In this document: positions 32,583-44,400 of the stretch, piece by piece
How the letters are laid out: every line of letters begins with the position of its first letter
Numbering within the stretch: the first letter of the stretch is position 1
Source of the DNA: Adenophora triphylla var. japonica
Lineage: Eukaryota > Streptophyta > Magnoliopsida > Asterales > Campanulaceae
Assembly: GCA_022495995.1 (NCBI GenBank)
Contig: JAFEMH010000077.1
Coordinates: forward strand, 1,101,430 to 1,165,429
DNA: 64,000 bases
Direction of reading: 5' to 3'
Notes under the pieces: model-generated
Seen by the model: the letters and a program-made list of their open reading frames with translations, nothing else
What the model was told of the DNA's origin: nothing
Database searches by the model: none
Position numbers and translations under genes: made by a program

Positions 32583-33779
32583 TATAGAACAAATTCAGAC
32601 TTCGTGGATTCGAGGGTTAGTTTATATGATTGAAAGGTCAATTAGCATCAATCATATTCCTAACCAACCTAATGGTTGGTCTTGCTTCTAGTATTTATTA
32701 GATTTTTCAAACAGTTAAATCAAAAGTCATGTAAAGAAACGTAAAACAAATTAGTTTTTATTAGTTATTTGAGATGTTGGGTTAATGTGATTCGAGACCA
32801 TCTTCATGACTTGTAGATGCTCTAGGCTAATCTTAGGTTTAATGGGATTACCTACTCTATTGATCAATTAGAGTAGATGAGAAGAGAATATAAAAATATA
32901 GGGAGTTTGCAAGTCTTGAGTTTACAAGTGATCGACTTGACAATGACTTGAGATCCAAACTTGAGGATTATTATGGACGAATTTGGAGAGAGATTTGAGA
33001 GTATTTTGTGTGCTATTTATGAGAGAACGCAACAAAACATTTGTAAGAGATGGGTAATAAGGAGGAGGAACTCTTGTATTTTTAGGGGATGTGGCTTGAT
33101 GACCAAGTTTGGAGAGTCACAAACAAGGTAAAGATCAAACACTCGATTTGATAGGAAGTGAATCAGTATAGATATCGACCAAATCTGGTATAATTCTAGA
33201 TCAATAAAGTAAGGGTTAAGAAAGAAATCAAAACGTAGAAGGAAAGTGAATCATATCAAATTATGAAGAGTTAGTCTGGTACAAGACATTTAGTCACGTA
33301 CGAGACAAGCTTGACATAAATACTTTTTGCCCTCTTGAGTTGTTACGTTAGTCAGTTAAATCCAAAACTAATGAAGTTATATTAACACCATCATTTTTCA
33401 GCTAATCAGTACAATAATTCACACTAAAATAATGTTACTTTGTATGAACAAATATTGAATATTGGCCACAAACACAAGTTGAAGATGATCAAAAACTTAT
33501 AGAACATCAATTAGTTAGGGAGAGATCTCTAAAAAATAAATAAATCACATAGACAAGGACTTTCTAAATTTCAGATAAAAAATGTCAAACTCTAAAAAGG
33601 TTGACGTAGAAAGGAGACTTTCGAATTTCCCAATCGAACACAGAGCAAAGATTCAATGCACGATAGCTTTGGACAAAGTGATACGACGATGTCAATTTGA
33701 AAATACGATTAATAACGAGGGTTCGGGGGGAGAGAATGAAAGGGTGGGATAGAATGGAGGCAGCGAAAGTGGGGAAGGG
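32583..33779. other. AT-rich spacer, nothing recognised
   Basis: No gene, structured repeat or element end could be supported. ORFs at 33585-33969 are short and overlap on both strands at the start of the LTR-like sequence. Confidence 0.3.
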
Positions 33780-35668
33780 GAAAGGTAACTGGAATCCGTT
33801 AACTCCCCCTTTCCGAGTCAACGAGAATTCCCAAGACTGCCCCGTGCATCCCAATTCCAAAGTTTACTCAACACACATTCTCACATGTAAAAGTACCACT
33901 TTTCTCAAAATACGCAATTTTTGGGACTTTCCGGGACTGTTTCGGACATTTTCCCGGACAGTTATTTAGAAAACACTCAAAACCGGGATTAACGGGACAA
34001 AAATCCAACCTTAGCGACTAAGCTAGACACGTGGAAGACATGCATGGCCTCTCCCATCTCCATCAATCAAATTAAAGGGTGAAATGTCCAAAATACCCCT
34101 GAAATTGAGTGACTGGTCGGCCGGCCTGTTCTTCAGGATTGATCAATAATCCTCAGCAATCCCAAAATACCTCAAAGGTCCCCCAAACTGAAGAAGAGTT
34201 CAGGCGGCCTGTATTGCAATTTCACCCCCTATAAATATAGCCCCTCCCCTTCGGTAAATAAGGTCAAAATTTTATTACCCTCAGCCATACCCCACGATTC
34301 CAGCAGCCAAAACCCCCTCCCGACCCCGTAAATGCCTCGATTTGCGTGAAAGCCACATTTTCTGACCAACACACGAGCCAAACACTTCCGAAACACCTCC
34401 CAAATACCTTTTCGTATCCCGTATATGTCCTCCTGAGCCAAAGAGTCAACACCTAGCCATTGGTAACACTCTCACTCTCTAAACTCCATTTTGTCTCGAT
34501 TTACGCGTCAAATGCTACTTTCGATCCGATCAAAGTTCTCAAAATGTAGACGAAACGTCGTCTACGGGACTTGATACGTTTTAGTCCTTTATAATCTTCT
34601 CCTCCTCAAGAGAAGTAATTTAGGGTTAAAACGGCGTTCGAGTCCCGTTTTTACTTTTCTGTCATTTACCGTTCGGATCGTTCGATCCGTTGATTCGCAC
34701 TTTTACCGTCCGAACCGTTTGGTTCGTAATTGTCATTTACAAGTCCAGATCGTTTGATCCGTTGATGTCGCACTTACTTTACGCTCTTTACAAATCTGAG
34801 TCATTTGGCTCGTCGATCGCATTTTTACCGTCCGGATCGTTCGATCCATCGATATCGCATATTCAATACTGTCATTTACAAGGCCAAGCCGTTTGATTTG
34901 TTGATAGTATTTACTTACAAATGTCCGAGTCACAAAATGACTCATTGATCGCATCTTACTTGCCATCATTTTCATCAAAATGGGTAACATCGTAATGCCC
35001 GGCTCAAAATCGACGTTTGTCATTCAAACGCTCATTTCAAACTAAAAATCAACGTTTGTCATTCAAACGCTCATTTCAAACTCAAAATCGATGTTTGACA
35101 TTCAAAAGCTCCTTTACAAAAATCAACGTTTGTCATTTCAAACTAAAGATTCCAGTTCGTCATTCGAACTCCTTTTCAAACTCAAAATCGGCATTTGTCA
35201 TTCAAATGCTCTTTTACCAAAACCAACGTTTGTCATTCAAACCAAGATTAAAGCTTGTCATTCAAGCTCATTTTCAAAAGCAACATGAACATACACACAC
35301 GTACACTTTTTAAGGTGTTTCGGGTGATCTCCATATACTCTTCCCGAAACATAACAAGACCTCCGAACCTAACAATCTCTGTTCAAAAAGGCCTTTTCCT
35401 AAGTTTTGGCTACCAATAAAAATGACATCCTTTTCAAAAGCCATTTCCTAAGTTTTGGCTACCAATCAAAACGACCTCCCTTTCAAAAAAGTCTTTTCCT
35501 AAGTTTTGGCTACCAATCAAAACGACCTCCTTTTTCAAATCAGCCTTTTTCAAAGTTTAGGCTCATAATACAAAACGGCATGGTGACTCTCTCTTTCCCG
35601 AAGTGAGGCCCAAGTGCGAAAGCCGCTGGCCCATTTCCGCGCACGATCCGGGTAATTTCACGATGGTC
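33780..35668 (+). repeat. Tat/Ogre-type LTR, plus orientation, truncated (LTR E)
   Basis: Aligned by eye with the reverse complement of LTR C: shared phrases include CCGTTAACTCCCC / CCGTTAAGCTCCCC, GACTGCCCCG.GCATCCCAA, TTTCCGGGA.TGTTTCG and the end CCGGGTAATTTCA. TATAAATA is at 34230-34237. The right half holds two hairpin arrays (34674-34943 and 35014-35268). After 'gggtaatttca' (35660-35668) the sequence switches to element-A-like LTR without a primer site, so the interior is missing. The left end is not resolved. Confidence 0.75.
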
Positions 35669-37116
35669 GGACAATGAACTAGGTCGACTGATCTTACACT
35701 GTTGGGCCGTAGGAGTTGTAGCATTTGGGTTGGCCCATTCAATAGATGTGTCTCTGCAATGGTTGAAAGGTTGGGCTTTATGTGTAGGTCCTAGCCCGTC
35801 ATTTTTATTCCGTTAAGTGGCCCCTAACTTTTTGAATTGACTTTGTCGACCAGGAAGTTATGAGAAATTTTGTGATGACTTACGTTGCCCGCTGGTGGAA
35901 GGTCGACTGGGTAGATGTGGGTCGCCCTTCACAATTGACTTCTGGCAGTTGGATGCGCTATTTAATGTGCCGTAATTCTCGTCATAATGGGACAGTTCTA
36001 GCGATTGGACAAACGCCTTGGGAACCGTTGTGGAACATTTATTCTGACATTCGAAAGGTCATGTCCTCCACCCTTTCCATTTCAGATAAGGAATGAGGCG
36101 TATAAAAGGAAGGATTTCTTTCCTTTTCAATCTTTACCAACTCCAAGCATTCAAATACTCCGCAAGAACAAACAACAAGGAATTCGATTTTCTGGTGCAA
36201 TCCGTCTTTCTGTTCCATCATTGCGCTCCGTTTCTTCCCAATTTAACAAGGTACCCTTCAATTTCTCTCCTTTAGGTTTATTTTTAAGCTATTCCTTTTA
36301 TTCCGCCATTGCCAGAAACTTTTGCTTCGAGCTAGGTGTTAGGTATGGGTATAATTGCATAAAAAAAGGTTAGAGGGTCCATGGAGGGAATTGATCAGAG
36401 AGGAGTGTATTACCATTCTAGATAGATGGAGGTTGTTCTATGGCGAGGTAGGGTTTCCAGGTGGTGAGATTATGGGGGATTTGGAAGCGGATGATCCACG
36501 GATTATTCGTTTCCGTCTCTTCAACAAGTTGATTGACCATTTCATAATCTTCTACATTAAGTCCAATAAACCCCCTTTCCCTAGAGAGAGATTAGCCTTC
36601 CTAGGGGAATCTAGATCATTCTTAAATAGCTCGAAACATACTTCAACAAGGTCTGATTCCCCTGTTTCTGTGTGTTCTGTAGATATGGTAACTCAACAAG
36701 CAAGTGCTTCCACCTTGTCGAGCTCCTCAGACAAAATTGTGGACAAGTTTTGCTCGACGGTCGTTCCAGGCCACAATGAGAGGGGGTATGTAGCTCCCAG
36801 GCTAGCCATTGGGAGGAAAAATGCTAAATCCCGTATCAAGATCCTTCATGACTTCTTTGAGGTCCCCAGAGACGACTTCCACCTATCCCATTATACTGAA
36901 AGGCAGAGAAAGGCCCAATCTTGGATGCACTGCGGCTTGAGAAAAACCAATGTGGCCTTCTACAATGGCCAGTTTAAAGTCGGCCTACGCTTACCTCTAG
37001 ATCCCTTCATCTGTGAGTTCTCGTAGTGTTTGGCCGCTGTTCCAATGCAACTTGGGGCTAATACGGTGAGGGTTTGAGTATGCTTTGCCATGGTTTGAGG
37101 GTTCGTGGGGTACGAG
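35669..37116 (+). pseudogene. Decayed element-A-like 3' LTR end and antisense gene, copy 1
   Basis: 35669 to about 35814 resembles the end of an element A LTR (AGGTCGACTGATCTTACACT ... ATTCCGTT), followed by its polypurine-tract complement GTGGCCCC. The plus-strand frames to 37026 match exon 1 of the element A antisense gene: FRLFNKLIDHFIIFYIKS, FPRERLAFLGESRSF, VVPGHNERGYVAP and NVAFYNGQFKVGLRLPLDPF. A stop after FICEFS and further stops (VRV*VCFAMV*) break it. LTR B begins right after the codons for GYE (37111-37116), so the gene was cut by an LTR insertion. Confidence 0.83.
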
Positions 37117-38557
37117 TGATGGATATGTTTACATATCCATTTTATACGTTCTAAACTCTATTTATTGCAAAATTCTCGAGTAAAAAGGTAGTTTAATTGT
37201 TTTGTTAGTGTTGTTTTATTTTCAGGTTGAAAATGTGGAAAATTGGTAGTTTAAAGTGAAGAAAAGATGAAAATATGGAGCGGACCAGACTTTGGGGGCT
37301 TTTGTGGCATTTTGGAGCTGCAAGGGCATGTTGGGAATTTCCTTGGCATGGGCTTAGAAGGAATTATTGAAGAAAGGAGAACTGGCCGGCCAAAGCAATT
37401 ACAGCGGCCGCCCTTGCTGGGCCGTGGCCTTTTTGCGATCGCCCAAGAGACATTAGCGGCCGCCCAAGTCAAAACACAATCAGCTCCTTCTCAGTGCCCA
37501 AGTCAATGCAAGGCCAGCTCCTTCCAAACGCCCAAGGCCATTGTTCCAGCAGGCTAAAATACATTTTGGGCCTTTCCTTGGTTTATTTTTTGGGCTTAAT
37601 CCATTTTCCTAAGCCTTAATCAACCTCTTCCACTTTAGATATAAATAGTAGGATGTTATTTTTTTAGGGTTATGTTTTTATCTTTGGACAAAGAGGGAGG
37701 CTACTTCCCCCCTTTTGGGGATTTCTTGATTTTCTTCATCTTTGTAAGTTTTTTCTATTTTTTATTTAGTATTTTCTTTTCGATCTTTATGTTTAGGAGT
37801 AGCTAATTTAAATAGTTTCATGGGTTGGATTTAACATTATCAATTTAGTCTATGTCATAATTTTTTTGTATTTCTTTTTTGATCTCTCTAGTTCTTTTTA
37901 GGAAATTTCAATAAAGTTTTAAAGATTGCAACTTTTGACTTTGATTTAGTCTTTAATTGCTTTTTAACCAATTGGATTTGATTTTATACCATTGAATTGG
38001 GGATTTTCTCACAAAAGACTCATGCTTTAAAGATTAAATTGATTTGCCCCCGTGATAGAAAGCAAATTGATTTAGATTCTTTATCCTTTTGATCTTACAT
38101 CTTTTCCTAATTAAATTGCTTGGACTTGATTTGCAACAAGTGATTGACTTGAAAATAATAGATTGAAATTCGGCCGCCTTACCGTCCCAATCTTGGCATT
38201 AGTGGTGAACCCTAGATTGAGATTAATTACCTAGTTTATCTACTCATATGGCATAGATTGATGATTTTATGAAGTCCAATCCATGAAATTAGTTTTCTTT
38301 ATTGTTTAATCTCCTATTTGCTTACTTGTATTTTTGCTTTCTTTCGTCTAAATTTTTGATCCTTTTAGTAATTATTTTGCTTTCAAAACCAACCCCCCAT
38401 TTGTTCTTTTATTTGCTTTTGTGCATCATTTGAATTGTTCCAAACAACCCGAGTCCCTGTGGATTCGACCCCTACAAAAGTATATTGCTACAAGTTGGCA
38501 CTCGTACTTGCGAGGGTTTTTATAACAAGAAGTGGGTATTGAAATAATATCCCACCA
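37117..38557 (+). repeat. LTR B, copy 1
   Basis: 1441 bp from TGATGGATATGTTTACATAT to ATAATATCCCACCA. The start contains a perfect stem ATGGATATG/CATATCCAT with loop TTTA. The end region, GAGTCCCTGTGGATTCGACC ... CTCGTACTTGCGAGG, is characteristic of plant gypsy LTRs. The primer site follows at 38564, so the LTR is in 5' position in the plus orientation. Confidence 0.85.
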
Positions 38558-38563
38558 AGTTTT

Positions 38564-38581
38564 TGGCGCCGTTGCCGGGGA
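38564..38581 (+). promoter_or_regulatory. Primer-binding site, tRNA-Asp type, after LTR B copy 1
   Basis: TGGCGCCGTTGCCGGGGA is complementary to the 3' end of plant tRNA-Asp as I recall it. A second, truncated copy with its LTR-end context (ATATCCCACCAAGTTTTTGG) lies at 38633-38663, right at the duplication junction. Confidence 0.85.
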
Positions 38582-39330
38582 CTTGGGTGTTTGTTTGGTT
38601 GAGTTTATTTGGTGCATGTTCTTTTGTAAAAATATCCCACCAAGTTTTTGGCGCCGTTGCCGGCTCAAAATCGACGTTTGTCATTCAAACGCTCATTTCA
38701 AACTAAAAATCAACGTTTGTCATTCAAACGCTCATTTCAAACTCAAAATCGATGTTTGACATTCAAAAGCTCTTTTACCAAAATCAACGTTTGTCATTTC
38801 AAACTAAAGATTCCAGTTCGTCATTCGAACTCCTTTTCAAACTCAAAACCGGCATTTGTCATTCAAACGCTCTTTTACCAAAATCAACGTTTGTCATTCA
38901 AACCAAGATTAAAGCTTGTCATTCAAGCTCATTTTCAAAAGCAACACGAACACACACACTTTTCAAGGTGTTTCGGGTGATCTCCATATACTCTTCCCGA
39001 AACGTAACATGACCTCCGAACCTAACAATCTCTGTTCAAAAAAGCCTTTTCCTTAGTTTTGGCTATCAGTAAAAATGACCTCCTTTTCAAAAGCCTTTTC
39101 CTAAGTTTTGGCTACCAATCAAAATGACCTCCCTTTCAAAAAAGTCTTTTCCTAAGGTTTGGCTACCAATCAAAACGACCTTCTTTTTCAAACCAGCCTC
39201 TTTCAAAGTTTAGGCTCATAATACAAAACGGCGTTGTGACTCTCTCTTTCCCGAAGTGAGGCCCAAGTGCGAAAGCCGCTCGCCGCGTTTCCGCGCGCGA
39301 TCCGGTTAATTTCATGATGGTCGGACAATG

Positions 39331-40785
39331 AACTAGGTCGACTGATCTTACACTGTTGGGCCGTAGGAGTTGTAGCATTTGGGTTGGCCCATTCAATAGA
39401 TGTGTCTCTGCAATGGTTGAAAGGTTGGGCTTTATGTGTAGGTCCTGGCCTGTCATTTTTATTCCGTTCAGTGGCCCCCAACTTCTTGAGTTAACTTTGT
39501 CGACCAAGAAGTTATGAGAAATTTTTGTGATGACTTACGTTGCCCGCTGGTGGAAGGTCGACTGGGTAGATGTGGGTCGCCCTTCACAATTGACTTCTGG
39601 CAGTTGGATGCGCTATTTAATGAGCCGTAATTCTAGTCATAATGGGACAGTTCTAGCGATTGGGCAAACGCCTTGGGAACCGTTGTGGAACATTTATTCG
39701 GACATTCGAAAGGTCATGTCTCCCACCCTTTCCATTTCAGATAAGGAATGAGGCGTATAAAAGGAAGGATTTCTTACCTTTTCAATCTTTACCAACTCCA
39801 AGCATTCAAATACTCCGCAAGAACAAACAACAAGGAATTCGGATTTCTGGTGCAATCCGTCTTTCTGTTCCATCATTGCGCTCCGTTTCTTCCCAATTTA
39901 ACAAGGTACCCTTCAATTTCTCTCCTTTAGGTTTATTTTTAAGCTTTTCCTTTTATTCTTCCATTGATAGAACCTTTTGCTTCGAGCTAGGTGTTAGGTA
40001 TGGGTATAATTGCATAAACCTTAGGATTTACAAAAGGTTAGAGGGTCCATGGAGGAAATTGATCATAGAGGAGTGTATTACCATTCTAGATAGATGGAGC
40101 TTGTTCTATGGCGAGGTATGGTTTCCAGGTGGTGAGAGTATGGTGGATTTGGAAGCGGATGATCCACGGATTATTCATTTTTGTCTCTTCAACAAGTTTA
40201 TTGACCATTTCATAATCTTCTACATTAAGTCCAATAAACCCCCTTTCCCTAGAGAGAGATTAGCCTTCCTAGGGGAATCTAGGTCATTCTTAAATAGCTT
40301 GAAACATACTTCAACAAGGTCTGATTCCCCTGTTTCTGTGCGTTCTGTAGATATGGTAACTCAACAAGCAAGTGATTCCACCTTGTCGATCTCCTCAGAC
40401 AAAATTGTGGACAAGTTTTGCTCGACGGTCGTTCCAGGCCACAATGAGAGGGGGTATGTAGCTCCCAGGCAAGCCATTGGGAGGAAAAATGCAAAATCCC
40501 TTATCAAGATCCTTCATGACTTCTTTGAGGTCCCCAGAGACGACTTCCACCTATCCCATTATACTGAAAGGCAGAGAAAGGCCCAATCTTGGATGCACTA
40601 GGGCTTGAGAAAAACCAACGTGGCCTTCTACTATGGCCAGTTTAAAGTCAGTCTACGCTTACCTCTAGATCCCTTCATCTGTGAGTTCTCGTAGTGTTTG
40701 GCCGCTGTTCCAAATGCAACTTGGGGCTAATACGGTGAGGGTTTGAGTATGCTTTGCCATGGTTTGAGGGTTCGTGGGGTACGAG
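39331..40785 (+). pseudogene. Decayed element-A-like antisense gene, copy 2
   Basis: Same structure as 35669-37116. The frame 39660-40601 is longer (313 codons) because the 15 bp missing from copy 1 are present (RIYKRLEGPW). It ends at TAG after QSWMH, where copy 1 has a Cys codon. 5' of it, a GTGGCCCCCAACTTCTTGAG boundary marks the end of the old LTR near 39470. LTR B starts at 40786, directly after the same GYE codons. Confidence 0.83.
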
Positions 40786-42224
40786 TGATGGATATGTTTA
40801 CATATCAATTTTATACGTTCTAAACTCTATTTATTGCAAAATTTCCGAGTAAAAAGGTAGTTTAATTGTTTTGTTAGTGTTGTTTTATTTCAGGTTGAAA
40901 ATGTGGAAAATTGGTAGTTTAAAGTGAAGAAAGATGAAAATATGGAGCGGACCAGACTTTGGGGGCTTTTGTGGCATTTTGGAGCTGCAAGGGCCTGTTG
41001 GGAATTTCCTTGGCATGGGCTTAGAAGGAATTATTGAAGAAAGGAGAACTGGCAGGCCAAATCAATTACAACGGCCGCCCTTGCTGGGCCGTGGCCTTTT
41101 TGCGATCGCCCAAGAGACATTAGCGGCCGCCCAAGTCAAAACACAATCAGCCCCTTCTCAGCGCCCAAGTCAATGCAAGGCCAGCTCCTTCCAAATGCCC
41201 AAGGCCATTGTTCCAGCAGGCTAAAATACATTTTGGGCCTTTCCTTGGTTTATTTTCTGGGCTTAATCCATTTTCCTAAGCCTTAATCAACCTCTTCCAC
41301 TTTAGATATAAATAGTAGGATGTTATTTTTTTAGGGTTATGTTTTTATCTTTGGACAAAGCGGGAGGCTACTTCCCCCTTTTGGGGATTTCTTGATTTTC
41401 TTCATCTTTGTAAATTTTTTCTATTTTTTTATTTAGTATTTTCTTTTCTATCTTTATGTTTAGGAGTAGCTAATTTAAGTAGTTTCATGGGTTGGATTTA
41501 ACATTATCAATTTAGTCTATGTCATAATTGTTTTGTATTTCTTTTTTGATCTCTCTAGTTCTTTTTAGCAAATTTCAAGAAAGTTTTAAAGATTGCAACT
41601 TTTGACTTTGATTTAGTCTTTAATTGCTTTTTAACCAATTGGGTTTGATTTTCTACCATTGAATTGGGGATTTTCTCACAAAAGACTCATGCTTTAAAGA
41701 TTAAATTGATTTGTCACCGTGATAGAAAGCAAATTGATTTAGGTTCTTTATCCTTTTGATCTTACAGCTTTTCCTAATTAAATTGCTTGGACTTGATTTG
41801 CGAAAAGTGATTGACTTGGAAATAATAGATTGAAATCCGGCCGCCTTACCGTCCCAATCTTGGCATTAGTGGTGAACCCTAGATTGAGATTAATTACCAA
41901 GTTTATCTACTCACATGTCATAGATTGATGATTTTATGAAGTCCAATCCATGAAATTAGTTTTCTTTATTGTTTAATCTCCTATTTGCTTACTTGTTTTC
42001 TTGCTTTCTTTAGTCTAAATTTTTGATCTTTTTAGTAATTATTTTGCTTTCAAAACAAACCCCCCATTTGTTCTTTTATTTGCTTTTGTGCTTCATTTGA
42101 ATTGTTCCAAACAACCCGAGTCCCTGTGGATTCGACCCCTACAAAAGTATATTGCTACAAGTTGGCACTCGTACTTGCGAGGGTTTTTATAACAAGAAGT
42201 GGGTCTTGAAATAATATCCCACCA
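40786..42224 (+). repeat. LTR B, copy 2
   Basis: 1439 bp and nearly identical to 37117-38557. The terminal stem has one arm changed (CATATCAAT). The primer site follows at 42231-42248, then about 35 bp of leader before LTR C interrupts. Confidence 0.85.
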
Positions 42225-42230
42225 AGTTTT

Positions 42231-42248
42231 TGGCGCCGTTGCCGGGGA
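42231..42248 (+). promoter_or_regulatory. Primer-binding site after LTR B copy 2
   Basis: TGGCGCCGTTGCCGGGGA, identical to 38564-38581. Confidence 0.85.
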
Positions 42249-42283
42249 CTTGAGTGTTTGTTTGGTTGAGTTTATTTGGTGCA

Positions 42284-44370
42284 TGAAATTACCCGGGATT
42301 TCGCGCGCGGCGAAACGCGGTTGTCTTTCGCGGGGTGTTGGTGTCTGAGACCTCGCTTCTTGGGAAGGAATGAGGAGTCGCCACGCGGTTTTTGTATTTT
42401 GAGCCCAAAACGTTGAGAAACGGCTTTAGTGAAAATGGTATCGTTTTTATTGGTATCAAAAACTTAGGAAAAGACTTTGAAAACGGGGTGTCATTTTTAT
42501 TGGTAGCAAAAACGAGTAAAAAGCTTTGAAAATGGGGTGTCATTTTTATTGGTAGCAAAAACGAGTAAAAAGCTTTTTTAGTACTAGAGATTGTTAGGTT
42601 CGGAGGTCACGTTACGTTTCGGGAAGAGTATTACGAGATCACCCGAAACGCCTCGTATGACGAGTCTTTCTACCTTTCTCGAAAACGTGTGCGTGTGTGT
42701 GTGTGTTTTGAAATGGGGGCTTGAATGACAAGCTTAATCTTGGTTTGAATGACAAACGTTGATTAGGTGACTTTGTTTGAAAAGACGAGCATTTGCGTGG
42801 CAAACGTCGGTTTTGAGACGGAAATGAGCGTTTGCGTGGCAAACGTCGATTTTGAGACTTTTGAAAGAGAGTTCGAAGGTCGAACTCCGGTTTTGAACCG
42901 GGCGAGTCATTGTTAACGATTTTTACGGGAAAAAAGCGTATTAAATGATTTTGAGTGTCAAATGGCGGCTTTTAGTTTGAAGATGAGCATTTGGATGCCA
43001 AACGTCATTTCACGCGTTTTAAAAGAGAGTTCGAAGGACGAACTCCGGTTTTGAACCGGGCATTACATTGTTAACGATTTTTACGGGAAAAAACGTATTA
43101 AATGATTTTGCGATCAACGAATCGGGTTGCGACTCGGACTTTGAAAAGTAAATACTATCACGATCCAAACGGGTCGGACTTTGTAAATGACAATATTTAA
43201 ATGCGGTATCGACGGAATCGAACGATCCGGAATCGTAAATGACGATCAACGAGCCAAAACGGCTTGGAATTGTAAATGACGATCGACAAGCCAAAACGGC
43301 TCGGAATTATAAATGACGATCGACGAGCCAAAACAGCTCGGAGTTGTAAATGACAGGGAAGTAAATGACAATCGACGGATCGATCGATCCGGAATGGTAA
43401 ATGACAGAAATTTAAACGGAACGGGGTCGGAGCGCCGTTTTAACCCGTGATTACTTCTCTTACGGGAAGAGAAGAGGATCGAGGGGGCTAAAACGTATCG
43501 GACCCCGTTAGACGGAGGCGTCTACATTTCAATAAAGTTGTTCGAAACGGTTGTAGCGACTGGCGCGTAAACCGAGATGAAATGAGAGATCAGAGAGAGG
43601 GAGTTATACCTATGGCTAGGGTCGACTCCTTTGGCTCGGGGGGTGTATACGGGATACGGAAAGTAGTTTGGAACGGTGTTTCGGAGTGGTAAGGGGCGTA
43701 TTTGATCGAAATACGGAAGTTTCATGCGAATCGAGACGAACGGGAGCTCAGGAGGAGGTGAAACTGGCTTGGGCCGAGGGGTGGAGTGATTTTTTGAGAG
43801 TAAAAATGTTCCTCCTTTGGCTTTGACAGCCCTTCTATTTATAGGTAAAAATTCAGTAGGAGTCCGGCCGGACTTATCATGAAATCCAGGGGTTTTTATG
43901 GTATTTTGAAATTTTGAGGGACTTGCTGGCAATTTCTAAAAGTCTGCAGAGGGAGTCCGGCCGGACTTAGACTGTATACCAGGAGTATTTTAGTCTTTTG
44001 GCCTTGATTTTTGATTGAAGGGTGACTAGAGGGAGGTGGCATGCTTGCCACGTGCCCTGTGAGTTACCAGCCATGTGGGAGTTCGTTCCCGGGTCCCGGT
44101 TTTGTCCCTTTTTTAAATAACAGTCCGGAAAATGTTCGAAACGCCCCCGGAAAGTACCGAAAAGTGCGTTTTTCAGGGAAAGCCGTACTTTTACGTGCGA
44201 TGACGTGTGTTAAGTACGCTTCGATGTTGGGATGCTCGGGGCAGTCCCGGGACGTCTCGTTGGCTTGGCAACGGGGAGCTTAACGGGTTCCGGTTAACCT
44301 GGAGAGGGCCAGTTAATGAATTCCGGTTAACTTCTAACGGATTATGACGATCCGGATTTGGATGCTTACA
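42284..44370 (-). repeat. 3' LTR of element C (LTR C)
   Basis: Plus-strand ends TGAAATTACCCGGG and GGATGCTTACA, 2087 bp. TATAAATAG lies on the minus strand at 43835-43843. The minus strand contains hairpin repeats (43105-43420 and 42720-43060). Two perfect palindromes AGTCCGGCCGGACT lie at 43861-43874 and 43954-43967. A (GT)n tract lies near 42690-42706. Confidence 0.85.
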
Positions 44371-44400
44371 GTTAGCCCCTCAGCGACGTCTCCTCCGAAG
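44371..44400 (-). promoter_or_regulatory. Polypurine tract region of element C
   Basis: The minus strand reads GAGGAGACGTCGCTGAGGGG then CTAAC up to the LTR. Purine-rich and in the right position. Confidence 0.55.

Larger units (their letters stand above)
34999..42283. repeat. Imperfect tandem duplication, unit about 3.66 kb
   Basis: Copy 1 spans 34999-38659 and copy 2 spans 38660-42283 (offset 3661 bp at the start). Each has, in order, the LTR E tail, an element-A-like LTR remnant, a broken antisense gene and LTR B plus its primer site. The junction is gttgCCGGCTCAAAATCG against gcCCGGCTCAAAATCG, i.e. shared CCGGCTCAAAATCG. Copy 2 is cut at 42284 by LTR C; copy 1 continues for about 70 bp of leader. 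The copies differ at a few percent of sites and by small indels, for example 15 bp missing in copy 1 near 36360. Confidence 0.9.

Noticed and set aside
37117..42224. LTR B pair read as one complete element (LTR-interior-LTR)
   Set aside because: The second LTR is followed by a primer site, not a target duplication, and the interior repeats the sequence left of the first LTR; a tandem duplication fits better.
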